Shown one piece after another: positions 10,631 through 19,391 of a stretch of 19,391 nt of DNA. Numbering within the stretch: the first letter of the stretch is position 1; each line of letters opens with the position of its first letter. Made by a program: the position numbers and the translations under genes. Below the pieces are notes generated by a model. That model was given only the letters and a program-made list of their open reading frames with translations, was not told the origin of the DNA and did no database searches. The stretch comes from Monoraphidium neglectum (Eukaryota; Chlorophyta; Chlorophyceae; Sphaeropleales; Selenastraceae), in contig NW_014013381.1 of NCBI RefSeq assembly GCF_000611645.1, positions 11,807 to 31,197 of the forward strand, written 5' to 3'.

Positions 10631-12201
10631 TCAGATGCGGCAGACCAGGTTGAGCTCCTTGACGTCAAAGTTCAGCTTGAACCCGCTGCCCGCCTGCTCG
10701 GAGTTGAAGTCGTGCTGCATCGACACGGAGGCGTCCGCCGCAGTCTTGGGGGGATGGGAAGTGGTGGATGCGGTATGCCAAGCGCGAGGCATTAGTGCAT
10801 TGGGGTTTGGGAGTGGAGGGACAGGGATGCACGCATGATGCAATACGGGCTGCAAGCATGGCGGTTCTTGCTGCAACATGGCTCAAGTGTGTCAATGCGT
10901 TGCATGTGCTGTCATTTGCTGCCACCCCAGCATCCGTCCGCCTGCAGCCAGCCAGGCCGTCAGCTCGCAACCCACCTCGATCCCCACTTGCATGCCGCGC
11001 TTCCGCCTCCACGGGAAAATCGCCTTGCGCCATGATATGGCGCCCGGCCTCATCACCGCGGCGCCCGCATCCCCGCCGAGCGCCACCATCAGCCGCGGCT
11101 TGTGGACCGGCTGTCCCAGGCGCCACTCTGCCACCAGGACAACAGAGCCGACCCCAGCAATCGGGAGCGGGAGGTTGTTGCTGCGTGGGGTGGCCGAGGG
11201 GGCGGGCGGGGCGACGGAAAGGGGACAGGCATGAGGAGGGCGCTCCGGCTTTGCAGCAAAGCTGCGTCTAGGCAAGGCGCCCAAAGCCTACGCCCCGCGC
11301 GCAATTCACCACCCCATGTGCAGGCGCAGCCTTCTCGAGGCCTGGGTGCTCGAGCCCCTTACACCTCGCACCAAAGGCGCCTCACCGGTATTCCAGCGAC
11401 TTGCGCGCCACATGGCAGATAAACGCACCCTGTCCACGGCGCGACAAGAAAAGGGCTCAATTGCAGAGCGCTGCGCCGGTTCGAAGCAAGAGGGCTCATG
11501 CCTGACCAGGTCTCGGTCAGCATAAAATATACTGTGCAACGCAAGCAGCGGCGTGCATACACGCAGGCTTGCAGCCGCCGCCATTCACATTGAACAGCGT
11601 CTCCCTTGTGCTGAAGGTGATGAAGCGCTCGAGCGTGCGCGGGTTGACGGCTGCTGTCGCCGTGAACACCTGCGCGTGTGAGCAGCGCGCAGCACGACAC
11701 GATTGGAGCCCCTCTGGCCCCATTTCTGACAAACGGGCAGCACAGCGCAGTATGCAACTAGACGAGCCACAGTTCAACCCCGCCTTCAAGTCCTGAAGGG
11801 CATAGACGTTGTCAGAAGCCCACCAATGGCGCCACTCGTATGGACTTGATGAGCTTCACATAATCTGGGAAAGCCCCATAGTAGGCCACGGCCACGTTGC
11901 CGGCGTCGTATGCATACCGCGGGACGGGGGGCCCGGCTGCTGCGGCAGGGTTTGTGCCCGGCTGCTGGGAGCCCCAATGCTGCTGCCTCTGCTGCTGCTG
12001 CCTTTGCTGTTGCTGCTGCTGGGACCCGCGGCGCTGCTGGGCAGCCTGCCGCTCTTCCTGCTGCCGCTGGTGCTGGGGGTACCCACGGCGCTCCTGCAGC
12101 TCCTGCTGGGATGGGCGCTGCTGCGATTCGACAACATGGTTGTCATCATCAACTGACGGCGCAGCGGCCCCGGCGCCACCACCACCCCAGCCCCACGGCA
12201 T
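10631..12201 (-). CDS. Tandem paralogue B: same unrecognised family as A
   Basis: Exons on the minus strand: 12201-11824, 11669-11589, 11429-11386, 11180-10976 and 10744-10631, giving 273 aa with GT-AG introns in the same places and phases as paralogue A. The start is MPWGWGGGGAGAAAPSVDDD. The Gln/Arg stretch is shorter, ending RQQHWGSQQPGTNP. The conserved part runs NVAVAYYGAFPDYVKLIKSI, then exon 2, which matches A in all 27 residues while four codons differ silently. Exon 3 is GAFICHVARKSLEY. Exon 4 has three extra residues (IAGVGSVVLVAEWRL) and the end is SGFKLNFDVKELNLVCRI. Silent changes combined with unchanged protein indicate that both copies are under purifying selection and that neither is an obvious pseudogene. 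Function is unknown. Confidence 0.88.
11979..12021. repeat. CTG-rich coding tract in exon 1 of paralogue B
   Basis: This is the counterpart of the minisatellite in paralogue A, with only about two to three degenerate units. It encodes [14 protein letters not shown] on the minus strand. Confidence 0.8.
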
Positions 12202-12683
12202 GCGTGCCCCCAACTGTCCAACAGCAGAGCACAGACTGGCCAGCACAACGCCAGTGCTGCGTGGCGGCAAAGCCCAATGGCAACTGGAGGCTTGTGGTGT
12301 ATGATAGGACGGGAAATTGGGAACTAATTATGATATGTCGTCTTGCGCAGGTCCGCAGGTTCAGCCTGGGGGAAGCACACGGACCGCGAGACTGTTAGAT
12401 CACCCCTGCTGAAGTGGAACAATGGCAAGCCCTTGGAATGAAGAATGTGCTTCGATATGCACGCTTCAAGAATGCATGCCGGCAAGCTACCCACGGTGAC
12501 AGAGTGGTCACCTTGCGAGATCTCCGGCATTTACGGTATTCTTAATCGTGTGAATGTTGTAGATGATTGTGGTGGTGACTTATTTATCCTGAGCGACATA
12601 AGAGCTTCAGATCCCCTCCCTGGCGTCCACGTTTGACCCGCGCCGCGAGACCGTGCATTCCCTTGCTGTTAGGTATTTTAGAT
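12202..12683. promoter_or_regulatory. Divergent intergenic region between paralogue B and the CGDGxCE gene
   Basis: These 482 bp separate two divergent start codons. The half next to paralogue B resembles the flank of paralogue A. An AT-rich TTATTTATCC stretch at about 12580-12589 lies some 100 bp upstream of the plus-strand ATG and could be a TATA-like element. AATTATGATATG at about 12326-12337 is another AT-rich island. No gene was recognised inside. Confidence 0.45.
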
Positions 12684-14634
12684 ATGAAGTGGAGTGATGA
12701 TGAGGGCGTCGGCGTAGCATCAGGCCCCAAAGGCAGCGTGCTGGCAGAGCGGCATGCACGAGGCATGCTTGCTGCACGGTCGCGCGGCGCAGGTCGTGGC
12801 GTGGCTGCGCCGATCCGCTTCCCCACCAATGAAGAGGTCGTGAAAGCCCTGCAGGAGCGCGTGGAGGTATGCAGCTGGGCTTGCCGTTTTCATACTACGC
12901 CTGTCATTGATTGCGGTCGCGCTCAGCCCTCGCAGGGGAGTCTGTGCGCTGCAGCAGCAGTCCGCCTGGTGACCTCATACATCCCCTTACTTGCCGCTCC
13001 ACGAGTGCAGCAAACGGTGGACCTGTGCGAAAACTATCGGCACGCTCTCCTGTACATGCTTTTCGTGGGCGTGTACTTCGTAGTGTTATACTTCCAGGCG
13101 AGTCTGTTGGACCCTCATCAATGATCAACGCAGCAGGCCCCGGGGAGCCCACAAGCTGTGCAGCAGGCGCGCTGCAGGCGGCGCTCCTTGAACTTGACGG
13201 TTGACGCCGTGATCAACTCTGCGCTCGGGAGCTGTTGCAGCAGCTCGCGCCGGCACAAATCACATCAGGCAGCGCTGACGGCGACGGGGCAACGCTCCCA
13301 CCCCGGAATCCGCGCAGGCAAGCTCCTTTCAGTCGGCCGGCGTCGTGGCCACCCTGCGCCGCGCGCTGCTGGACGACCCCTCCTCCAACAGCCTCACGTT
13401 CTCATCAGAAGACCAGGTCCTCGCTTACATCGGGAACCGCGCAGTCCGGCCGGTCTTCACAGACCCGGTCTGCGGCGACGGCCAGTGCGAGGCGCCCTGG
13501 GAATTCCCCGCGTGGGGCCCCTTCGGCTGCCGCGCGGACTGCGGCGTGCAGCCAAACGTGACGCACGTGCTGGTGGCCGTCACGGGGGACTTTGTGGGAC
13601 ACGCGACGCTCAGCCCGCGGCTGCTGATGCAGGGGGTCAGCTGGAACCTGTGCCTGGACGACGCGCAGCGGCGCAAACGCGGGGAGACCGACCTCTGCTG
13701 GTGAGGTTTTGGGTGCCTCGTTCCGGCCTGCAAGGTCCGCCGGCCAAATTCGCAGCCGCTGCGTCGGTTGCGGCGACGCATCGACTGCGGACGGGCGTGC
13801 TGAAGGCGGAGCGGCGACCGTGGGCCCGCCGCCTGCAGCAGGGTGGCAATCTGGTCGCCCCGTGGTGCACCTGCATTTTGATATGAGCTCGCCTGCCAAA
13901 ATTTCCCTCCCTGCGTTTGCCCACTCAGGTTTGAGGAGGACCAGTCTTTCAGCCAGTACCAGGAGACACAAATCCAATCAGTCAGCCTGGTGCCGGGCTC
14001 ATGGTACGTACGCGTGCTGGGCGACTTTGCCGGGCGTGTCAGCGGCGCCATATACGACGCGACGGTCGAAAACGCCCCGCAGCGAATGACCGTGCAGGTG
14101 CGGTTGGAAGCTGCGTGACTCTGGGGGCTGCGTGGGTGGTGTGTAGTGCGGGACAGACGCGGGAGCGCTGCAGCTGCCGAAGCAGCGGCAACGGGAGCGT
14201 GCCGGCCAGCACCGCGAGCTGCACCCGCCCGCCAGCTTTCTGGTCGGCGGCCTTGCGTGCGCAATGCTGTGTGGGGCAGCAAGGGGCCAGGTGAATGACG
14301 ATTGCGTCCGCTCATCTCCACGATTACGTGCACCTGAAGACAATTACGTGCGTGCACCTGAAGCCTCAAACCCTCAATCACATGATAACCCACACGACCG
14401 CAGCCCGAGTGGGAGTCTTGCCAAGCCAAGCGATCGGCAGCAGCGGCAGCGGCCCTCAGCAGCCGGGGCGGTGCGGCTGCGATCTCGCGGCGGCTGCATG
14501 AGGCGTACGGGAAGCTCAGAGACGTGCACGGGAGTGAGGGGGCAAAGGACTTGTTTGAGCGTGCCCTGGTGGATGCATCACGACGAGCCGCAGACCGCGG
14601 CCATGGAAGCGGCAAGGAGGGGCGGCGGCGCTGA
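12684..14634 (+). CDS. Probable two-pass membrane protein with CGDGxCE Cys-rich extracellular module
   Basis: Proposed exons: 12684-12866, 13011-13097, 13333-13700, 13929-14097, 14174-14290 and 14431-14634; phases agree throughout, giving 375 aa. The N-terminus is charged and basic. Residues about 67-90 contain LCENYRHALLYMLFVGVYFV, a membrane segment. The following ectodomain has DPVCGDGQCEAPWEFP, then FGCRADCG, and NVTHVLVAV with an N-glycosylation sequon. Exon 4 contains LVPGSWYVRVLGDFAGRVSG. Exon 5 ends in a second hydrophobic stretch (FLVGGLACAMLCGA), and exon 6 is a helical tail containing HEAYGKLRDV and KDLFERALVDASRRAADR. I associate this first-membrane-segment plus CGDGxCE arrangement with polycystin-like and other algal surface proteins, from memory. 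No channel-type multi-helix part is present here. Intron 2 would use a GC donor (CAG|GCGAGT). The last two exons are the least certain. Confidence 0.72.
14323..14363. repeat. Short imperfect direct repeat in intron 5 of the CGDGxCE gene
   Basis: ATTACGTGCACCTGAAG at 14323-14339 recurs at 14343-14363 with four inserted bases (ATTACGTGCGTGCACCTGAAG). It lies in the predicted intron between exons 5 and 6. Confidence 0.75.
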
Positions 14635-15158
14635 TCATGAGAAGCGGCCGGGCCGGTGTGAAAGATGCCTGCTTTCCAGTGCTTCTTCACTTGTGCTGGC
14701 TGTAATCTGTGTATGGTAACGTATGTAAATACTCCTGGCTGACAACCCTTAGGATACGTTCAGGCTGCATTTCATGTGTGTGCTGCAGGTGCGGGTCTGC
14801 CTGTCTTGATTGACGGTATGCTGGTATGTGGGCAGCGGGCTGCCTGATGCCGATGGTGGTCGTAGGCACAAGGTGTGACAACCGCAAGTACAGCTTGTGT
14901 GTTGCACGAGAGCACGCACGCCGTACCCTATCATAGAGGATATGTTGCGTATTGCATCTGCATCTCAATCTTTTCAACGATGAAAGCGCCGTGATGTGTG
15001 CCCAAGTCAAACAGAGATGATCTGAGTGGGGCGCAGCCGCACGGATTGCCTTTGAGTTCTTTGAAAGTTGCGCTTGTTTTATCTCAAGCGTCCTGAGAGC
15101 GACACGGGGCGCGATCTTGACCCCTCGCTTGCGGGACACCAGACTCTCGCTTGCCACA
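14635..15158. other. Intergenic region: 3' UTR of the CGDGxCE gene and promoter of IFT121
   Basis: TGTAA polyadenylation-type motifs occur at 14701-14705 and 14724-14728, 67-90 nt after the predicted stop codon, and support the gene ending here. The rest, to 15158, is of more balanced composition than the genes and should contain the IFT121 promoter and 5' UTR. No clear TATA box or further gene was recognised. Confidence 0.55.
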
Positions 15159-18100
15159 ATGTTTGCGTTCTTGAGGTGAGCAAGCGTAGACAACCGTTAG
15201 AATATCATATGTGCGAGCACTGCCTTCGCCTTGCAATTCAGCCACATGTCCAACACCCCTGATCACGCCACGCCGACGTGCACGCATGCTGCCGCTGCAG
15301 CAAGAAGATCGCCATCCCAAACGGCGTGCGGCTGCGATGCGTCGCGTGGGACAAGGACCAGGGATGGATCGCATGTGGAGGCGAGAACGGCATGCTCAAG
15401 GTGAGGCGGCTGTTTGCAGGCCAGCCTACCGCACGTGCGCCGCTGTCGCACCCATACAAACGCATGCAGAGCGGAACTCTTGAGGTCCCATAAGAAGGAC
15501 CTAGCTACCGGACAGACGCCGCAGCTGGCGCTCCATAACACTGGTTCCATGGCTGGAACAGGTCCTGCGGCTGGAAGGCGCTCCCAGGCGCGGCGGCGAT
15601 GCGAAGGCTGCGGCGCCGCCCAGCCACGGGGCGGCCGCGGCGGGCGGCGGCGCCGCCGCCGCCGGGGCGCTGTCGATGAACCAAAACTTGGAAGGGCACA
15701 GCGGGGCCGTGACGGGTGTGGCGTGGAACGGACCGTACCAAAAGCTGGCCAGCAGCGATGAGGGCGGGCTCATCATCGTGTGGGCGCTGCAGGACGGCGC
15801 CTGGTTTGAAGAGATGGTGAATAACAGGCGCGCCGGGGCCCCGGGGGCCCGCGGGCGGGGAGAACGAGGGAGGGCGAGAGCGGGGACGTGCGCATGTGCG
15901 TTTGGCGCGGGTTCAATTCGACGAGGGACGGCAGGCCGTGGGTGGCGGTGGGTGTGGGTGCAGCTGCGATCAGGTTTGTTGCGGCGCCTGCAAATGCACA
16001 GGTGCGGCACGCGGCAGCGAGGGGAGGTCAACGACCACGCCGCCGGCGGGTTGCTGTCGCAGGAACAAGAGCTTCGTGCGCGACATGCGTTGGACGCCCG
16101 GCGGCGAGAAGATCTGCATCGCCTACGACGATGGCGCCGTCATCGTCGGCAGGTGACGACGCAGCCAGCGCCCGCGCCCCCGCGCGCCTGCGCGCGGCCT
16201 TTTTTTCGCGCCGTCCGCGTCCGGACGTCGGCAAGGGTCCGCCGCCACAGCGGCTGCTGGCCACTTGCAGATGCTTCCGGGTGTAAGCTCTTCCGACAGC
16301 GAGCTCAGGATTGCCAATTCCAAAGGTGGCGCGACTTGATGCGCTTGAAACTGGTCCCCGCAGTGTGGACGGCAACCGCCTTTGGGGCAAGGACCTGGGC
16401 ATGGGGCTGTCCCTGGTGGAGTGGAGCGCAGACGCGCGGCTGATCCTGTTCGGGACGGCTGGCGGCGAGTGCCACGCGTACGACGCGAGCGGCAACGCGG
16501 TCGGCAAGGTGCCGCTCTACTGCAACGAAGGATACGGGGGTGAGCGCGCGGCTCCGGGCGGGCGCTGCGAGCGGGCCGTGCGTTTGGCTGCGGGTGGGCG
16601 CCGGTGGGCCTGTGTGCGCGCATGTTATTAGGAGAGAGGGTGTTGCATGTAAACGATGCACGCAGTACTGCACCATGCAGGTTGTCCCGTGCAACTACAC
16701 CATCTGGCTGCCTACCTACAGGATTGCTGCCCTCGCATTTCCAACAGGCAATCCGCGCTTGGTTGCTGTCGAGTGGTACGACGGCGGCGGCGGGCCCCAC
16801 GCGGCCGGCGCGCCCGTGCTGGCGTTGGCCCTCGAGAACGGCCGCCTGCAGCTGATGGCGCACGAAGCGGACGACGGCGGCGTGTGCGTCGACACGGGCA
16901 TGCGCGTGCGCGGTGCCAAGTGGAGCTCAGACGGCATGGTGGGCGCGAGACGCGCCCGGTTGCGGCGCTGCTGCGGCTAGGTTAGGGGGCCGGTGCTCCC
17001 GCCGCGCGGTGTGGCTCGTCTTGCAACAAGAGTGCCAGCATTGATCAAGTCGCAGCCCTTTGTTTGGTGGCTGTTATTTCCAATGCACACGTTGTTGGTG
17101 ATCGAAAGCTCTGCTGCAATCGTTGTTGCTCGCCAGGCGCTCGCGGTGTGGGGCATGCAGCTCGTCGCGTCAGGGCCCGACGCCGGCCGGGAACCGTGGC
17201 TGCTGCAGCTCTACTCCCCGTCTGGCGAGCACCTGCGCACGCTGCGCGTCCCCGCGCCGCCCGGCGGCGGCGGCGGCGCGGGCGGCGGCGGCGGAGGCAT
17301 CTCGGGCGCCACGTGGGAGGGGGGCGGCCTGAGGGTGGCGCTGGCTGTGGAGGCGTCGGTGCTGTTTGCCAGCGTGCGGCGCGACCACCTGTGGGGCTAC
17401 TTTGGCAGCACGCTAGCTTACACGTTTGTGCGGCCGGACCGGCCGCAGGAGCACTGCGTGGTGTTTTGGGACACGCGCAGCAACAGCAGGTGGGGAGCCG
17501 GCAGCTGGGGAGGCGGCCGGGGTCGACTGGTGGGCCGCCACGGGTGCACTTGTTTGTGCGCAGCAGGCACGGGTTTGCGATGGTGCAGCTTAAAGGTGCG
17601 TGCCTTGAAGATTGTTTTGTGGAGTGACGGGGGGCCTCGGTGTTGGTGCTGGCATCAGCAGTGCACCCTCTTGCATGGATATGCTCTGCGGAGACGATAC
17701 ATTATCATTGCCACCCCTCACCAACCCTCACCCCAAGGTACGCCAAATTTGTGCGCCGCCTGGTGGGCATGCGCGCCGCGGGCGACTTTGCCGTGCTGGC
17801 GACACGAGGCGACGCGCCGGGGGAGCACGTGCTGATACTGTGCAACGCCATAGGCAGCCCCGTAGACAGCAGGTGCGCGCACCACAGGGCGTCGTCTGGG
17901 GCTGCGCCTGCAAAAGCACAAAAACAAAAGTTTGACCAGGCGTACGCTATTTGACCGACAAGTGGTGCAGGCTGTCTCTTATCTCACTGCCTCTACAAGC
18001 GTTGCTTGCTTCTTTCGAAACCTGGCCATCCTTGCATACACGCACTTTTGCCCACATGCGCACCCCCGCTGCCACTCGCCACCACGCGTCCTGCTGCTGC

Positions 18101-18356
18101 TCCGAAGGTACATTGACCATGAGCCCAAGCATCTGTGCATCACAGACACCCACGTCATTGCAGCAAGTGGGTGATACCTTTGCGCCTCCATTCGCTGCGA
18201 CTGCAGCGGGTGGCTGCAGCTACAGCTTCAGCCGCCGCAGCTACCGGAGCTGCCGCTGCTGCTGCCGCTGCTGCTGCCGCTGCTGCCGCTGCTGCTGCCG
18301 CTGCTGCTGCTGCTGCTGCCGCTGCTGCTGCCGCTGCTGCTGCCGCTGCTGCTGCC

Positions 18357-18419
<63 letters not shown>

Positions 18420-19391
18420 CCTCTATGTTCTTCTTGCACCACATGCTTGGGAAACCATGGCAGCATCTCAGCTCATCATTAAATGCACGCTGCGCTAGCT
18501 GTGAAACTCCACCCCGTCCTCCCCAGGCGACGAGCTCGTCTTCACGTGGCACTTTCGCAGCAGCTTCTCAAAGCTGTCGCCGGCGGAGTCCGCGGCCGCG
18601 GCGGCCAACGTGGGCCCCGCAGCGGCGGGTGCGGCAGGCAGCCAGGCACGTGAGGCGCGCGACCGCATCATGAGCATCGACGACCCTTCCACCCACATGG
18701 TGCGCTGGCAGGGCACCCCTTTGACAGTAGAACCCAGTATATGCATGTTTCAAAGGCAGCAGCCTGAGGGCAGCAGCCAGCCGTGACAACGTGCGTCAAC
18801 CCAATGGAAATGGACCTGGCGCCCTCAACAAACGGCCGATTCACCCCATGCACCATCACCACACACGCGCAGCCGCCGGACGCGTTCAAGGCCCCCCGAG
18901 GTGGCGCGGGCGCGAGCGCCGACCCCGTGGCGGCGGTCGCGGCCAGCAACAGCTGCCTGGTGGTGGCGCGCTCCTCGGGGGTCGTGTACCGCTACAGGTG
19001 TGTGGGGCCGCTCGAAGGGATTTTCCAAAGAGGGGCCAATCAACCATTCAGATCTTGGGAGTGCCAGCATAGGCGTGTGTGCAAGGGCAATTCTAACGCT
19101 TACTCAGCCCTCTTGTGCACCCTGGTCCCGGGAAGGTGCGGGGGATCCGTTGTCACAATTCAACCGCCTGTTCTTCTTGTACTGGGTCGCCGCTCGCCGC
19201 GCGCAGCCTGCCCGGCCTGGCGCTCGAGGCGCAGCACCTGCTGCGCTGCCGCCCGCACCGCCTGGCGCTGAATTGCGACAGCGCAAAGCTGGGCGTCGTC
19301 GACTTTGGGGGCGCGTTTTCTATTCTCGACATGGCGCCCACCCAGCCGCAGCCGCCGGCGGCGCCCGCCGACGGCGGCAGGCCGACAGCGG
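15159..19391 (+). CDS. IFT121: Intraflagellar transport protein 121 (WDR35), IFT-A subunit, N-terminal part
   Basis: Twelve exons are visible: 15159-15175, 15301-15400, 15562-15827, 16063-16152, 16364-16539, 16748-16938, 17137-17489, 17738-17872, 18108-18166, 18527-18699, 18873-18997 and 19207-19391 (cut by the edge), about 623 codons. All phases agree. The protein begins [20 protein letters not shown], close to animal WDR35. It continues with [100 protein letters not shown], then [14 protein letters not shown] and [17 protein letters not shown]. These are the two N-terminal WD40 propellers; the TPR-like C-terminus lies beyond the window. IFT121 belongs to the IFT-A complex for retrograde transport and ciliary membrane cargo. 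Intron 3 uses a GC donor. Species-specific insertions are an Ala/Gly linker (about residues 45-75) and a Gly-rich loop (323-334). Confidence 0.97.
18240..18420. repeat. CTG/CCG repeat tract in intron 9 of IFT121
   Basis: About 180 bp of CTG units interspersed with CCG fill the middle of the 360-nt intron between the exons ending at 18166 and starting at 18527. The last 60 bp are nearly pure CTG. Poly-Ala, poly-Cys or poly-Gln frames crossing it are artefacts, because the flanking exons join cleanly in phase (VIAAS then DELVFTW) without it. Confidence 0.92.

Noticed and set aside
8720..11150. Possible transposon, because two similar blocks lie in tandem
   Set aside because: There is no transposase, terminal repeat or target-site duplication. 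The similarity follows gene exons with conserved phases, which fits simple gene duplication.
13425..14690. 421-codon minus-strand open frame
   Set aside because: It is antisense to exons 3-6 of the CGDGxCE gene, with no recognisable domain and Arg/Ser-rich composition.
18135..18482. Poly-Ala or poly-Cys open frames across the CTG/CCG tract
   Set aside because: They lie in IFT121 intron 9; the exons on each side join in phase and match the family without this sequence.

Overview
The window looks like nuclear DNA of a GC-rich, ciliated green alga, probably a chlorophyte of the Chlamydomonas/Scenedesmus sort. The evidence is short exons split by introns of about 75-360 nt, G/C-ending codons, many CTG/CAG tracts, TGTAA polyadenylation-type signals and an intraflagellar transport gene. 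No bacterial, viral or transposon gene was seen. Exon models were built by hand from splice signals, reading phase and remembered family sequences. No search or RNA data was available.

Layout from left to right. (1) 1-5085, minus: a very large gene with a short coiled-coil-like N-terminus in three small exons, then a last exon open for at least 4,168 nt that encodes a disordered, poly-Gln-rich chain and runs off the left edge. (2) 5714-7759, plus: a complete CHIP (STUB1-type) co-chaperone ubiquitin ligase with TPRs and a U-box in five exons; its first intron holds a long CA repeat. (3) 8663-10317 and 10631-12201, both minus: a tandem duplicate pair of five-exon genes of a family I do not recognise. 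They have a Gln-rich N-terminus of variable length and a strongly conserved, beta-strand-like C-terminal half. (4) 12684-14634, plus: a six-exon gene for a probable two-pass membrane protein with a Cys-rich CGDGxCE extracellular module. (5) 15159-19391, plus: the N-terminal 12 exons of IFT121/WDR35, an IFT-A subunit, running off the right edge.

The genes do not form one pathway. Gene 1 and CHIP are divergent over 628 bp. CHIP and the first paralogue converge. The second paralogue and gene 4 are divergent over 482 bp. The clearest candidates for something undescribed are the tandem paralogue pair (27-residue exon identical in protein, 15-bp coding minisatellite of different length, possible beta-barrel) and the two-pass CGDGxCE protein. 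Three introns appear to use GC instead of GT donors; the one in IFT121 is well supported by homology.
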